This document shows, one piece after another, positions 51,065-60,700 of a DNA stretch of 64,000 nt. Numbering within the stretch: position 1 is the stretch's first letter; every line of letters begins with the position of its first letter. Source of the DNA: Caldilineaceae bacterium (GTDB lineage: Bacteria; Chloroflexota; Anaerolineae; Caldilineales; Caldilineaceae). The stretch is from NCBI GenBank assembly GCA_020846635.1, contig JADLDO010000028.1, forward strand, positions 806,001 to 870,000. Direction: 5' to 3'. Made by a program: the position numbers and the translations under genes. The notes under the pieces were generated by a model. That model saw only the letters and a list, made by a program, of their open reading frames with translations. It was not told the origin of the DNA and ran no database searches.

Positions 51065-52456
51065 ATGATCCAAACAGACCGCACAAAATCGGTGCGTTCC
51101 CTTTCACGCCGTCAATTCTTGTGGGGGCTGGCGGCGACCACCTCGAGTTTAGCCATTGCCGCCTGTGCCGCGCCCGTTGCGCCAGGGGCCGCACCCGCCA
51201 CCAGTGGCAGCGAAGCTGCTGCCGGGACCGCTGCCGAACCGATCACCATCACCATGCATATTCAGGCAGGGTGGGAAGAAGCAGTTCCGGGCATGTATGT
51301 GCGTCGCCCCGAAAAGTTCATGGAAGAAAACCCCGACATCAAGATCGAAATGGTCCCCATCCCTGGGGCCGAATATGACACGAAGCTGCTGACCCTCGCC
51401 TCGTCGGGGACAATCGCCGACACCATGCACACCTCAGATGTGTGGACACAGCACACACGCATGGCGAAGCTGGGGGTGCTGCGTAATGTCGATGAGCATC
51501 TCGAAGCCGGCGGCATTTCGAAGGATGAGTGGCTGCCCGCTGCCGTGGACACGCTGACCCTGGACGGCAAGATGTATGGATTGCCCAAGACTTGTCACCC
51601 CGGCGATGCCTACATCTGGATCAATGAAGACCTCTTTAACGCGGCGGGGATTGCGCTGCCCGAAACCTATGGCACCACCTTCGAGCAGATCAGCGAATGG
51701 TCCACAGCCTTGACCCAGGGGCCAGAGGATGATCGCCAGGTCTACGGCTTTGTGCCGCGCGTGGTGGGTATCCAGGGCATTGTCAACGGCGTGCGCCAAC
51801 ATGGAACCTATGAGAACAACGAAGAAGGCACCGAGAGCCTGGCAAATAACGAACAGTGGATGCAATGGGCCTCGTGGATCAACAGCTTCTATGAGCGCAA
51901 TGAAGCAGCCACCGACAACGCGCTGCCCAGCGGCGGCGCCGATGCCCTCTTCCTGGCAGGACGCATCGCCATGCGCCCCAACCAGCGTTTCTTCTATCGT
52001 CGCGTCAATGTGGGCATGGAAGAGGTCGAGCAGCCCTTTAGCTGGCGTGTCATCCAATATCCGCGCGGCCCAGAGGCGATTGGCTGGGGCGCGTCGGTGG
52101 ATACGCACAGCGTCAGCACCAACTGCCAGCACCCGGACGAGGCCTTCCGTGTCATCTATGCGATGGCGGACTCGACCTTAACCCGTTATGTGGCCGAAGA
52201 TCAGGGCTATCTCACGGCGCGTGTTGATGATCTCGAAACGGTCGAGGATATGATCTATCCTTTCCTCGAACTGCAATATCAGTGCATGACCGAGGAAGCC
52301 GCCTTCCGCCAGCCTGCCAATGCCCGCGGCTTGGAGGTGGAGACAATCTACAAGAACGAGTTGGACAAAATCTGGTTGGCGCAGGAACCCCTGACGCCCG
52401 CGTTCATGGAGAACGTCAAGAGCGCAGTCGATGAAGTGCTGAACAAGCCCTTCTAA
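51065..52456 (+). CDS. ABC importer extracellular solute-binding protein (family 1)
   Basis: A 463-residue Tat-exported lipoprotein: SRRQFLWG (Arg15-Arg16) and a lipobox ending IAAC (Cys34), then an Ala/Pro linker. The mature part follows the sugar-binding family 1 pattern (FMEENPDIKIEMVPIPG, LTLASSGTIADTMHTSDVW, GLPKTCHPGDAYIW). It delivers a solute, probably a sugar or oligosaccharide, to the two permeases encoded downstream. AAGGAGAAGA precedes the ATG. Confidence 0.9.
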   Translation: MIQTDRTKSVRSLSRRQFLWGLAATTSSLAIAACAAPVAPGAAPATSGSEAAAGTAAEPITITMHIQAGWEEAVPGMYVRRPEKFMEENPDIKIEMVPIPGAEYDTKLLTLASSGTIADTMHTSDVWTQHTRMAKLGVLRNVDEHLEAGGISKDEWLPAAVDTLTLDGKMYGLPKTCHPGDAYIWINEDLFNAAGIALPETYGTTFEQISEWSTALTQGPEDDRQVYGFVPRVVGIQGIVNGVRQHGTYENNEEGTESLANNEQWMQWASWINSFYERNEAATDNALPSGGADALFLAGRIAMRPNQRFFYRRVNVGMEEVEQPFSWRVIQYPRGPEAIGWGASVDTHSVSTNCQHPDEAFRVIYAMADSTLTRYVAEDQGYLTARVDDLETVEDMIYPFLELQYQCMTEEAAFRQPANARGLEVETIYKNELDKIWLAQEPLTPAFMENVKSAVDEVLNKPF

Positions 52457-52465
52457 AAAGAAATT

Positions 52466-52545
52466 CTCGCGCAGAGACGCCGAGCCGCGCAGGAAAAGAA
52501 GAATCCTTCTGCCATCTCCGCGTCTCTGCGCCTCCGCGCGAGCGA
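52466..52545. repeat. GCGCAGAGACG inverted repeat
   Basis: GCGCAGAGACG (52469-52479) pairs with CGTCTCTGCGC (52521-52531). It belongs to the family at 9081-9136. It sits between the binding-protein and permease genes, where a stable RNA hairpin could lower downstream expression relative to the binding protein. Confidence 0.6.
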
Positions 52546-52573
52546 ATCTCTTATTCTTTCTCTGGAAATAGGC

Positions 52574-53542
52574 ATGGTTTCTCAAGACAAACCCTATGGA
52601 GCGCCTACCGCTGTGGCAACGCCGCGCGCCAAAGCTGGCTGGAGCGGCAGCCGTCGCCGGGAAGCAATGGAAGGCTACGTCTACATTGCGCCCTGGCTGA
52701 TTGGCTTTCTGGTTTTTGTCCTCGGCCCCCTCGTGGCATCGCTCTATTACAGCTTTACCTACTACTCCCTATTGAGCACGCCCCAGTGGATCGGGGTGCA
52801 GAACTATGCCACCGCGCTCTTTAATGACCGTCTCTTTTGGACTTCGGTGCAAAAGACGCTGCTCTTTGCACTCACCACGGTTCCACTGGGCGTGATTGGT
52901 TCCTTTTTTGCCGCCCTGCTGCTCAACCGGCGCATTGTGGGTAAGACTGTCTGGCGCATCTTCTTCTTCTTGCCCTCCCTCACGCCGGAGGTGGCGGCGG
53001 CGCTGCTCTGGCTTTGGATTCTGCAACCCGACGTGGGCATCATCAATAGCACAATTCGCCAGCTCTTTGGCATACGCGGGCCGGATTGGCTGGCAAGTCC
53101 ACAGTGGGCATTGCCCGCCCTGGTGCTTGTTACCCTGTGGACGAGCATCGGCAGCATCCGCATGTTGATCTTCTTGGCGGGGCTGCAAGGCGTTCCGCAA
53201 GAGTTGTACGACGCCGCCGAAGTGGATGGGGCCAACTGGTGGCAAAAGATCATGAATGTAACCCTGCCCATGATTTCACCCACGATCTTGCTCAATTTGA
53301 TCCTGGGCATCATCGGCAGCTTGCAGGTCTTTGGTCTTGCTTTTGTCACAACCGGCGGCGGCCCTGCCTATGCCACCTTCTTTTACGGCCTTTATCTCTA
53401 CCAAACCACCTTCAAGGGCTTTGACTTGGGCTATGGCAGCGCGCTAGCCTGGTTCCTCTTTGCCGCTGTTTTGGTGTTGACCCTGGTGCAAATTGCCTTC
53501 TCGGAACGCTGGGTGCATTACGCCGGCGAAACCAAGCAATAG
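52574..53542 (+). CDS. ABC sugar permease (CUT1, MalF-like)
   Basis: A 322-residue membrane protein with six helices after a short cytosolic N-terminus. The EAA loop is ELYDAAEVDGANWWQKIMNV, the coupling site for the ATPase. It would pair with the next permease. No ATP-binding subunit gene is nearby, so a shared MsmK/UgpC-like ATPase encoded elsewhere is expected. Confidence 0.9.
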   Translation: MVSQDKPYGAPTAVATPRAKAGWSGSRRREAMEGYVYIAPWLIGFLVFVLGPLVASLYYSFTYYSLLSTPQWIGVQNYATALFNDRLFWTSVQKTLLFALTTVPLGVIGSFFAALLLNRRIVGKTVWRIFFFLPSLTPEVAAALLWLWILQPDVGIINSTIRQLFGIRGPDWLASPQWALPALVLVTLWTSIGSIRMLIFLAGLQGVPQELYDAAEVDGANWWQKIMNVTLPMISPTILLNLILGIIGSLQVFGLAFVTTGGGPAYATFFYGLYLYQTTFKGFDLGYGSALAWFLFAAVLVLTLVQIAFSERWVHYAGETKQ

Positions 53543-53582
53543 TGAATAAGTTATAGTGAAAAAGTAGTAGTGAATAGGATTG
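53541..53582. repeat. Three 14-bp tandem repeats between permease genes
   Basis: AGTGAATAAGTTAT, AGTGAAAAAGTAGT and AGTGAATAGGATTG occur at exact 14-bp spacing. They start at the stop of the first permease and the third contains the AGGA of the next ribosome site. They look like slippage duplications of a stop/spacer sequence. Confidence 0.6.
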
Positions 53583-53585
53583 ACA

Positions 53586-54461
53586 ATGCAACAACAGATC
53601 GCGCGACCTCCACTGAGCCGCTATAGCCTGCAACGAGGGGCCATGCAGCTTTTCCTGCTGCTGCTGACATTGGCGTTGTCGCTGATGTTCCTCTTTCCGT
53701 TTGCGTGGACAATCACCAGTTCACTCAAGACCGCGTTCGAGGTCATCGCCTACCCGCCCACCTTCTTCCCGCGTGAGGCGCAATGGGGAAACTATGCGGA
53801 GGCGTGGTCCTATGCCGATTTCGGCCTTTTCTTCAGGAACAGCATCTTGGTCACAGGGCTGGGGCTGATAGGGCAGATGATCAGCTCGCTGGTGGTCGCC
53901 TATGGCTTTGCCCGTTTTCGCTTCCCAGGGCGCGATTTCCTCTTTGTCCTTTGTCTCAGCGGAATGATGATGCCGGTCTATGTCACCATCATTCCGCTCT
54001 TTACGATGTTCCGCGCCATTGGCTGGACCGATTCGTTTCTGCCGCTGATTGTGCCAAGCTACTTTGGCGGCGCGTTTGCCATCTTCTTGCTGCGCCAATT
54101 TATCCTCTCCATTCCCCTGGACTTTGACGAGTCGGCCTTGATCGACGGGGCCAGTCGCTTCCACATTCTCACCCACATTATTTTGCCCAACTGCAAACCC
54201 GCGCTGGCAACGGTGGCGATTGTGACCTTTATGTCCTCGTGGAATAACTTTTTGGCTCCCTTAATTTTTCTCGACAGTGTACAAAAATACACCTTGCCGA
54301 TGGGTCTTTGGTTCCTCAAAGGCTCCATTGACGAGACATTGCCCAAAGATCATCTACTCATGGCAGGAGCCATGATCACGACCGCGCCTGTCCTGTTAAT
54401 TTTCATCCTCGCCCAAAACTACTTTGTCGAAGGCGTGGTCATGAGCGGGATCAAGGGCTAA
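53586..54461 (+). CDS. ABC sugar permease (CUT1, MalG-like)
   Basis: A 291-residue permease with six helices. The EAA loop is DFDESALIDGASRFHILTHI and the C-terminus VEGVVMSGIKG is typical of MalG-type subunits. The ATG at 53586 has AGGA about 6 nt upstream and is preferred over TTG at 53580. It completes the permease pair. Confidence 0.9.
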   Translation: MQQQIARPPLSRYSLQRGAMQLFLLLLTLALSLMFLFPFAWTITSSLKTAFEVIAYPPTFFPREAQWGNYAEAWSYADFGLFFRNSILVTGLGLIGQMISSLVVAYGFARFRFPGRDFLFVLCLSGMMMPVYVTIIPLFTMFRAIGWTDSFLPLIVPSYFGGAFAIFLLRQFILSIPLDFDESALIDGASRFHILTHIILPNCKPALATVAIVTFMSSWNNFLAPLIFLDSVQKYTLPMGLWFLKGSIDETLPKDHLLMAGAMITTAPVLLIFILAQNYFVEGVVMSGIKG

Positions 54462-54500
54462 CGTAGAATCCAAAAACTTCATTCAAGAACCGAGCAACCC

Positions 54501-55622
54501 ATGAGCAGCATCTATCGCGAATTAGGTATTGAACCGATCATCAACGCCGCGGGGACAGTTTCCGCATACAGCGGCAACCTGATGCACCCCGAAGTGACTG
54601 ACGCCATGAACCAGGCCAGTCGATCCTTTGTGATTATGGAAGAATTGCACCTGGCCGCGGGGAAGCGCATCGCTGAGTTAATCGGCGTGCCCGCGGCCCA
54701 TGCCTGTGCCTCGGCGACCGCGGGGATCGCCCTCGTCGGCGCGGCTGCCATCACCGGCACAGACCGGCAGCTTGTGCGTCGCCTGCCCCATGTCGAAGGG
54801 CTCAAGCATGAAATGATTGTGCAGACGAGCCATCGTATGGGCTATGACCAGGCCATTGAGATAAGCGGCTGCCGCTTTGTCGAAGTCGAGCCAAATGCAG
54901 ACGCGCTCGCTGCGGCGATCACCGACAAAACCGCTGGCATCTGGTATGTCTTTTCCTGGGGGCTGATCGGCCCGGCGATCCCGTTGCCCGAAGTGGCAGA
55001 GATTGCCCATGCGCGCGGCGTGCCGCTGCTGGTGGATGCCGCATCGGAACTGCCCCCCATGTCCAATTTGCACCGCTATTTGAACGAAGGGGCCGACCTG
55101 GTCATCTTCAGCGGCGGCAAGGGGCTGCGCGGGCCGCAATCATCGGGGCTGGTCATCGGTCGTCCCGATTTGGTCGAGGCGTGCCGCCTCAACGACAGCC
55201 CCAACGCCAGCATTGGCCGCGGTATGAAGATGGGCAAAGAGGAGATCGTGGGGCTGGTCAAAGCCGTAGAAATCTACATGAACCGTGACCACGAAGCGGA
55301 CATGATGGTCTGGGACCGGCGCGTGCAGTATATTATCGACCAGGTGAGCAGCATCCCCACCGTCAAGGCGTGGCGGCAACTGCCCTATGGCGATGGTCAA
55401 CTCTTTCCCCATGTCGCCATGACCTGGGACATCAACAGTGTGGAAGTGAGCTATCAGGAGTTCTTCGACCAAATGTTGGGCGGGACGCCGCGCATCATGC
55501 CCCAACAATACAAAGACCCCATGCGCAACCACGAGGAGCAAATTCGCCTGCATGTGCATACGCTACAGGAAGGGCAAGAAGCCCTGATTGCCCGCCGCAC
55601 GCGCGAGGTGCTAGGCGCATAG
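54501..55622 (+). CDS. SelA-like PLP-dependent enzyme (DgaE type)
   Basis: A 373-residue fold-type I PLP enzyme. It opens with YRELGIEPIINAAGTVSAYSG, typical of SelA/DgaE homologues. LLVDAASELPP holds Asp179 and SGGKGLRGPQSSG holds the Schiff-base Lys207. The DgaE group removes ammonia from phosphorylated amino-sugar acids. No selenocysteine machinery is visible, so a SelA role is unlikely. It lies 39 bp downstream of the permease, suggesting that the imported compound is an amino-sugar acid or amino-acid derivative. Confidence 0.8.
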   Translation: MSSIYRELGIEPIINAAGTVSAYSGNLMHPEVTDAMNQASRSFVIMEELHLAAGKRIAELIGVPAAHACASATAGIALVGAAAITGTDRQLVRRLPHVEGLKHEMIVQTSHRMGYDQAIEISGCRFVEVEPNADALAAAITDKTAGIWYVFSWGLIGPAIPLPEVAEIAHARGVPLLVDAASELPPMSNLHRYLNEGADLVIFSGGKGLRGPQSSGLVIGRPDLVEACRLNDSPNASIGRGMKMGKEEIVGLVKAVEIYMNRDHEADMMVWDRRVQYIIDQVSSIPTVKAWRQLPYGDGQLFPHVAMTWDINSVEVSYQEFFDQMLGGTPRIMPQQYKDPMRNHEEQIRLHVHTLQEGQEALIARRTREVLGA

Positions 55623-55732
55623 GGATACCCCGCGCGGGGAGCCTCTCCCTCTGTTACGCTATGGGCAGCCACAAGGCACTGCCCCCTAAAATATCACTAG
55701 AACGTACCACTAGAACGCAAGAAGGTATTTTC

Positions 55733-56728
55733 ATGCACATTGATGAATTTGAAATCGCCAAACTGCCCCGCAGCCAAAAGGCGTATGAGATGTATGATGT
55801 GGCCGCGCGGCCCGACGGTGGCATGTGGCGCGTACCTGTACTCACCATCACGAGCGCCCAGGAAGGCCCTACCTTTGTGGTCATTGCCGGGATTCATGGC
55901 GACGAGTATGAAGGGCCGGAGACGATTGCCAATGTCTACCAGCAGCTTACGCCTGACCAACTCAAACAGGGCAACTTGGTCATGGTTCCTTTCTTTAACA
56001 TTCCGGCATGGGAAGCAGGCACACGAACAAGCCCCATCGACGGGTTGAATTTAGCGCGCGTAATGCCCGGCGACCCCAACGGCAGCATCTCGTACCGGCT
56101 GGGTTATTATGTGACCCACAAGTTCATCGATCCCAGCGATATGTTTCTGGACATCCATAGCGGGGGCGTTGCCCTCAACATCTGCACCTCTATCTATTAC
56201 TATGCCACTGACAACGAGATCGGGCGCAAGACCAAAGCCGCGGCAGAAGCTTTTGCCGCGCCCGCGGTCATCGGCAGCATCAATCCACAGAACGCCGTCT
56301 ATGGGTGCAGTTTCCGCACCTGCTGGGATCGCAACAAGGCGGGCATGTTTACCGAAGCGCATGGTGCCGGGCGTACCCTGCCCCAAGAGATTGAATGCTT
56401 CACCGCTGGCGTGTTTAACGTTCTGAAGCATATGGAGATGATGGAGGGTGAACCGGATACACATCGCACCACGCACCATTTGGTGGGCGACAAAAAAGGT
56501 GGCGGCAGCTTCAATGCCTCTGTCGCAGGCTATTTCAAGCCCGCTGTACGCATGATGGATCAGGTGACAACGGGGCAGCGATTAGGCGCAATCTTGGACT
56601 TTAGCGGGGCTGTCCTAGAGGAATACGTTTCTGGGCGTGATGGCTATGTCACAAACCTACGCGCCACACCGCGCACCAGTGTCGGCGATAACGTGATTGG
56701 CATCACCGGTGGCGAGCGCCTTCGATAG
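55733..56728 (+). CDS. Succinylglutamate desuccinylase/aspartoacylase-family metallohydrolase
   Basis: A 331-residue zinc carboxypeptidase-fold enzyme. Zn ligands are in AGIHGDEYEG (H-x2-E) and FLDIHSGG (His); FTEAHGAGRT may hold the general base region. The C-terminal beta barrel has the GYVTNLRATPRTSVGDNVIG lipoyl-like turn. It would cleave an N-acyl amino acid or amide. ATG 55733 has GAAGG upstream. It follows the SelA-like gene after 110 bp and may act on the same imported substrate. Confidence 0.8.
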   Translation: MHIDEFEIAKLPRSQKAYEMYDVAARPDGGMWRVPVLTITSAQEGPTFVVIAGIHGDEYEGPETIANVYQQLTPDQLKQGNLVMVPFFNIPAWEAGTRTSPIDGLNLARVMPGDPNGSISYRLGYYVTHKFIDPSDMFLDIHSGGVALNICTSIYYYATDNEIGRKTKAAAEAFAAPAVIGSINPQNAVYGCSFRTCWDRNKAGMFTEAHGAGRTLPQEIECFTAGVFNVLKHMEMMEGEPDTHRTTHHLVGDKKGGGSFNASVAGYFKPAVRMMDQVTTGQRLGAILDFSGAVLEEYVSGRDGYVTNLRATPRTSVGDNVIGITGGERLR

Positions 56729-56803
56729 CAGAGGCATAATTTGCATAGATGGAGGGTTGGTCTGTTACACAGACTGATTCAGAAGAATCTGGCCTAGAGA
56801 TGT

Positions 56804-56841
56804 AGAGGGGGAGCAATGGGATACCTTTTGCTCTCCCTCTC
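56804..56841. terminator. Hairpin between convergent genes
   Basis: AGAGGGGGAGCAA pairs with TTGCTCTCCCTCT (one G-U) around an 11-nt loop. It sits between the aspartoacylase-like and L,D-transpeptidase genes and may terminate both. The T-run is weak. Confidence 0.5.
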
Positions 56842-56866
56842 TCACATATATCTATCTCTACGTCGT

Positions 56867-57628
56867 CTAGTCATGAACCTCCACGCGCGTGCCGTCCCCA
56901 CCGGGGAAGAGCCAGGTGGCACTCTCCACCATCGCCGGGTCCATGCTCGGCTCGGCCCATTCAAAGAGCCAGCGCGCCTCATCCACACGCATATTGACAC
57001 AGCCGTGGCTCACAGCCCAACCAAAGCTGTTATGCCAGTCGGCCCCATGAATCGAGTAGTCTGCGTAGAAATATTGTACCCACGGCACATTCGGCACATA
57101 GTAATAGTTGCCCGCCGCCCGGCTGCCGCCGGACATATCTTGTCGCGCCACTTTGGCCCAAATTCGGAAACTACCCGTGACGGTTTCGTGGCCCGTACTC
57201 CCAGACGAGATCACAAAGCTGCGGACTGCTGTATCCCCCTGATAGGCTGTGAGCGTTTGCGCGGTCAGGTCAATATCAATCCATTTCTCGCCCGTAAGCC
57301 CTTCCCCCCACTGCGGTTCTGCTTGCGGCACAGCCGGATTGACACCGGGGGCTAGAGGCTCCGCTCCCAAAGAGCGAATACGCAAAAGCTGCCCAGGGAC
57401 CAATGGAACGGACACGGATAGCTGGTTCTCATGTGCGAGAGCCTCAGCGGTCGTCTGATAACGTGCAGCGATCGTCTCTAGATCTTCCCCTGGTTGAACA
57501 ATATGCCCCAAAAATGGGATGCTAGGCTCCTCCGACTGCGCCTTCGCCGCATAGGGTGTCGTGAACAGGCCCGCTGTCCACACGCTGACCAGAAGCAGGA
57601 GTATAACGATACGCAAAGATCGACACAT
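56867..57628 (-). CDS. LysM-containing L,D-transpeptidase
   Basis: A 253-residue exported enzyme. Signal peptide (ending YAAKAQ), LysM (HIVQPGEDLETIAARYQTT, LVPGQLLRI) and a YkuD domain with HGADWHNSFGWAVSHGCVNM, where Cys is the nucleophile. It would form 3-3 or protein-peptidoglycan crosslinks. Presence of a YkuD enzyme implies meso-DAP-like or ornithine-type peptide substrates in the envelope (inference). Confidence 0.9.
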   Translation of the reverse strand: MCRSLRIVILLLLVSVWTAGLFTTPYAAKAQSEEPSIPFLGHIVQPGEDLETIAARYQTTAEALAHENQLSVSVPLVPGQLLRIRSLGAEPLAPGVNPAVPQAEPQWGEGLTGEKWIDIDLTAQTLTAYQGDTAVRSFVISSGSTGHETVTGSFRIWAKVARQDMSGGSRAAGNYYYVPNVPWVQYFYADYSIHGADWHNSFGWAVSHGCVNMRVDEARWLFEWAEPSMDPAMVESATWLFPGGDGTRVEVHD

Positions 57629-57735
57629 GGATTATGCCTTCTTTCGTGGCTGGAAGTTTAGTGTATTGGTCTATATTGTACCGCCATTGCAAGCTTTAGC
57701 CGATAGCCAATTGACCACAAAAGTGATATACCCGG

Positions 57736-57753
57736 AGGCACAACCCTGTGCCT
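57736..57753. other. Short hairpin between L,D-transpeptidase and beta-helix genes
   Basis: AGGCACA-ACCC-TGTGCCT forms a 7-bp stem close after the stop of the beta-helix gene. It is too short and lacks a T-run; possible weak terminator. Confidence 0.3.
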
Positions 57754-57766
57754 TCTAATTCTGTGG

Positions 57767-60700
57767 TTACTCGTCGGCAATGGCGGGCAGGAAGATCCTT
57801 TGCTCCTGTGTGGGCTGCTCGTTGGGATCAAGCGCTGTGGCATCGTTGGGATCGAGGAAGTCCGGCGTGCCATCGTTGTTGGTATCTCGGCAGGGCAAGC
57901 CTGGACACTCATCCCGATCCAGCCGCCCATCACCATCGCTGTCGAGGTCGAGGAAGTTGGGGATGTTGTCCCCATCCATATCATCCGCCTGTTCAAGATT
58001 ATCGGGAATACCGTCGCCATCCTGATCCGCTGTATCATCGGAAATGGCAACGGTAGCCTGTGCTATGCTCTGTGCAGGCAAAGCTGCCACACGCACCCCC
58101 TCGCTGCCCGCATAGCCCGCTGTCCACACTGCCGTATTAGTAACACCGGCATAGAGCGTGCGCGTGACAACGGTTGCATAGGAGTCACCCGGAGCAAGGG
58201 AAATGGCGACGCCATCCAGCACCGTCCCCAACTGGTCATCTTCGAGCGTGTGCGTGGTCAGAGGTTCGCTGCCCGTATTGGTGATGGTAAAACAGTAGAC
58301 CACGGTCGTGCTGATGGGCACTTGCATGGCGTTGTTTGCTGTACACTCCGGCACAATGCCCTGTATTCCGACGGTCTTGGTGAGGTCAAAAGAGGCATTG
58401 ACCAACGCCACGCTCGCCTGCGCGGTGACCACCACGGTATCCCCCACCAGCGGCGTCCCGGTTATGGTCACGATGTTCACCAGCGCATTGGGCGGGTCGC
58501 TCGCTTGCACCGTGTAGGTGCGTTGGCCCGTTGCCACTTCGCCCAGGGCAAGGCTGCTGCGGTCAAGCGCAATCGCGCCCAGTGGGTCATCCACCGCGCT
58601 AAGGGCCGTGAAGGATATGCCACCGCTGTTGGTGATCTGATAGGTGTAGGTGATGGTTTCACCCACGCGCGCCCGCGCCACGCTAGGCGTTTTGCTGACG
58701 ATGAGCGCAGGCAGCCGGCTAAAGTAGAAGCTGTAGTCTGGGATGTAGGGGCCATTGGCAAAAAGGAAGTTCCCCGCTATCCGTTCATCAGGGACAAAGC
58801 CAGGGAATGTTTCGCTGTTCATCGGCGTATTCGCCGCAATCGAGACATGGCTCTGAGACGGCGCATAGAAGCGCAGTTCACCCTCATTGGCTGCCGGTGC
58901 GCTGTTGAAAGCTGTTGTGAATTGCGCGCTATGGGTGACGAACATCTCCCCGCTGCCACTGATATACGGGTTATTCTGGCTGACGCCAATGGTTGTGCTG
59001 CCGCCCGTGATCGAGAGTACTCCATCGGCTGAAACATGGCCGATGTGCGCGCCCGCAAGGATGAGGTCTTCGCCGCTGAGGATCGTGATATTGCCGCTGC
59101 GCGCACCGCTCTCGCTGCCCGCAGCGCTGCCATTGCCTACCTGGGCATAGGCATCAGTGCCGCTGCCTGCGCCGAAGAAGATTGTTTGCGCGGCGCGGAG
59201 GATGTGGCTGCCCGTCATGTTGCCGGCGGCATGAATCCCACCATTGCCGACCTGGGTATAGGCGTTGTCGCCAGTACCTGCCGTAAAGCTGATATTTCGA
59301 CCTGCAATGAGCGTGTGATTTCCACTGCTGTCGCCGCTGGAGTCGGGGCCACCATGACCAACCTGGGCAGCAGCAGGAACCGTTGTGCCATCGCCACCGA
59401 CAAAGATAATATCAGCGCCTGCATAGAGATGGATGTCCCCGCTTCTTGTCCCCGTAGCGCGGCGCCCGCCATGTCCAGCCTGAACGTGGATGCCATCGTC
59501 AAGAGCGGCTGCAAAATAGATCGTCTGTCCTGCCGTAATGGTCACTGTGCCGGAAATCGCGCCATCTGCACCTGTGCCACCATGCCCAACCTGGGCAAAA
59601 CCACTGAGACCCACTGAGCGCACATGGATATCGCCCGCTGCGTCCAGCGTAATGTCGCCGCTGCGCTGACCATCGCCTAACCCCCCGCCATTCCCGACCA
59701 TCGCATAGGAATGGTATTGGCTCAGCCCCCCAATGAAATGAATATCGCCCCCTGCGTGCAGGCGCAGTGTTCCCGTGTGCATTCCATCCGTGAGATAACC
59801 GCCATTGCCCACTTGGGCATAGGTTGCAAAACCTGCACCGGCTTGGAAATAGATATCGCCACTCGTGGCAGTGACCGTGAGATTTCCCTGTTGGCCGATG
59901 CCGGACTCATTATTGAACCCACCATTGCCGATCTGTGCATAAGTGCCATAGGCATCATTGACCGTAAAGGTGATGGATTGCGCGGCTTGGACGGTGTGAT
60001 TGCCACGATGGATCCCGGTGGCCTCAAAGCCGCCATGACCAATCTGGCCCGATTCAAAGCGAAGGTTCCCTCCCGCTTCAACGGAAATATCCCCTGTCGA
60101 ATCCCCATTGGCTTGATAACCACCATGTCCAATTTGGGCAAGTTTACTCGAACTATCATTGAAGAAAGTGATATCACCGGGCGCAATGACCGTCAGCCGT
60201 CCACCGAGCGTGCCCGTTACACCGCGGCCCCCGTTCCCAATTTGAGCATAGGCCTGCGTGCCACTGCCAACCCGGAAGTCGATAGTGCCACCTGCTTCAA
60301 CCCAATGATCCCCACTCGCGTCACCATGAGCCACCCAGCCCCCATTCCCGATTTGAGCATAGGCACGTAGAGAAGCTCCGCCTCGGAAAATGATATCCCC
60401 GCCTGCATCAACATGCAGGTTGCCGCTATGCACACCGCCGGAACTGCCGCCACCGTTGCCAATTTGAGCATAGGCAAAATCTGAACCGCTGCCGCCGCGG
60501 AACTCAATTGTGCCGCCTGCTACCACCGTATGATTGCCCGTGGTTGGGCCGAAAAAGTTATAGCCGCCATGTCCAATCTGGGTATAGGCTTCGCGCGCTG
60601 AACTTCCCGCCGTGACCGATATGTTGTTGGTTACGCTGACAGCAATATCGCCCGACAACGTGCCATCTGCGGTGTCAGCATGCCCCTCATCTATCGACCC

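Noticed and set aside
54501..55622. Selenocysteine synthase (selA)
   Set aside because: The protein is short for SelA, groups by pattern with DgaE-like enzymes and has no selB, selC or selD nearby.
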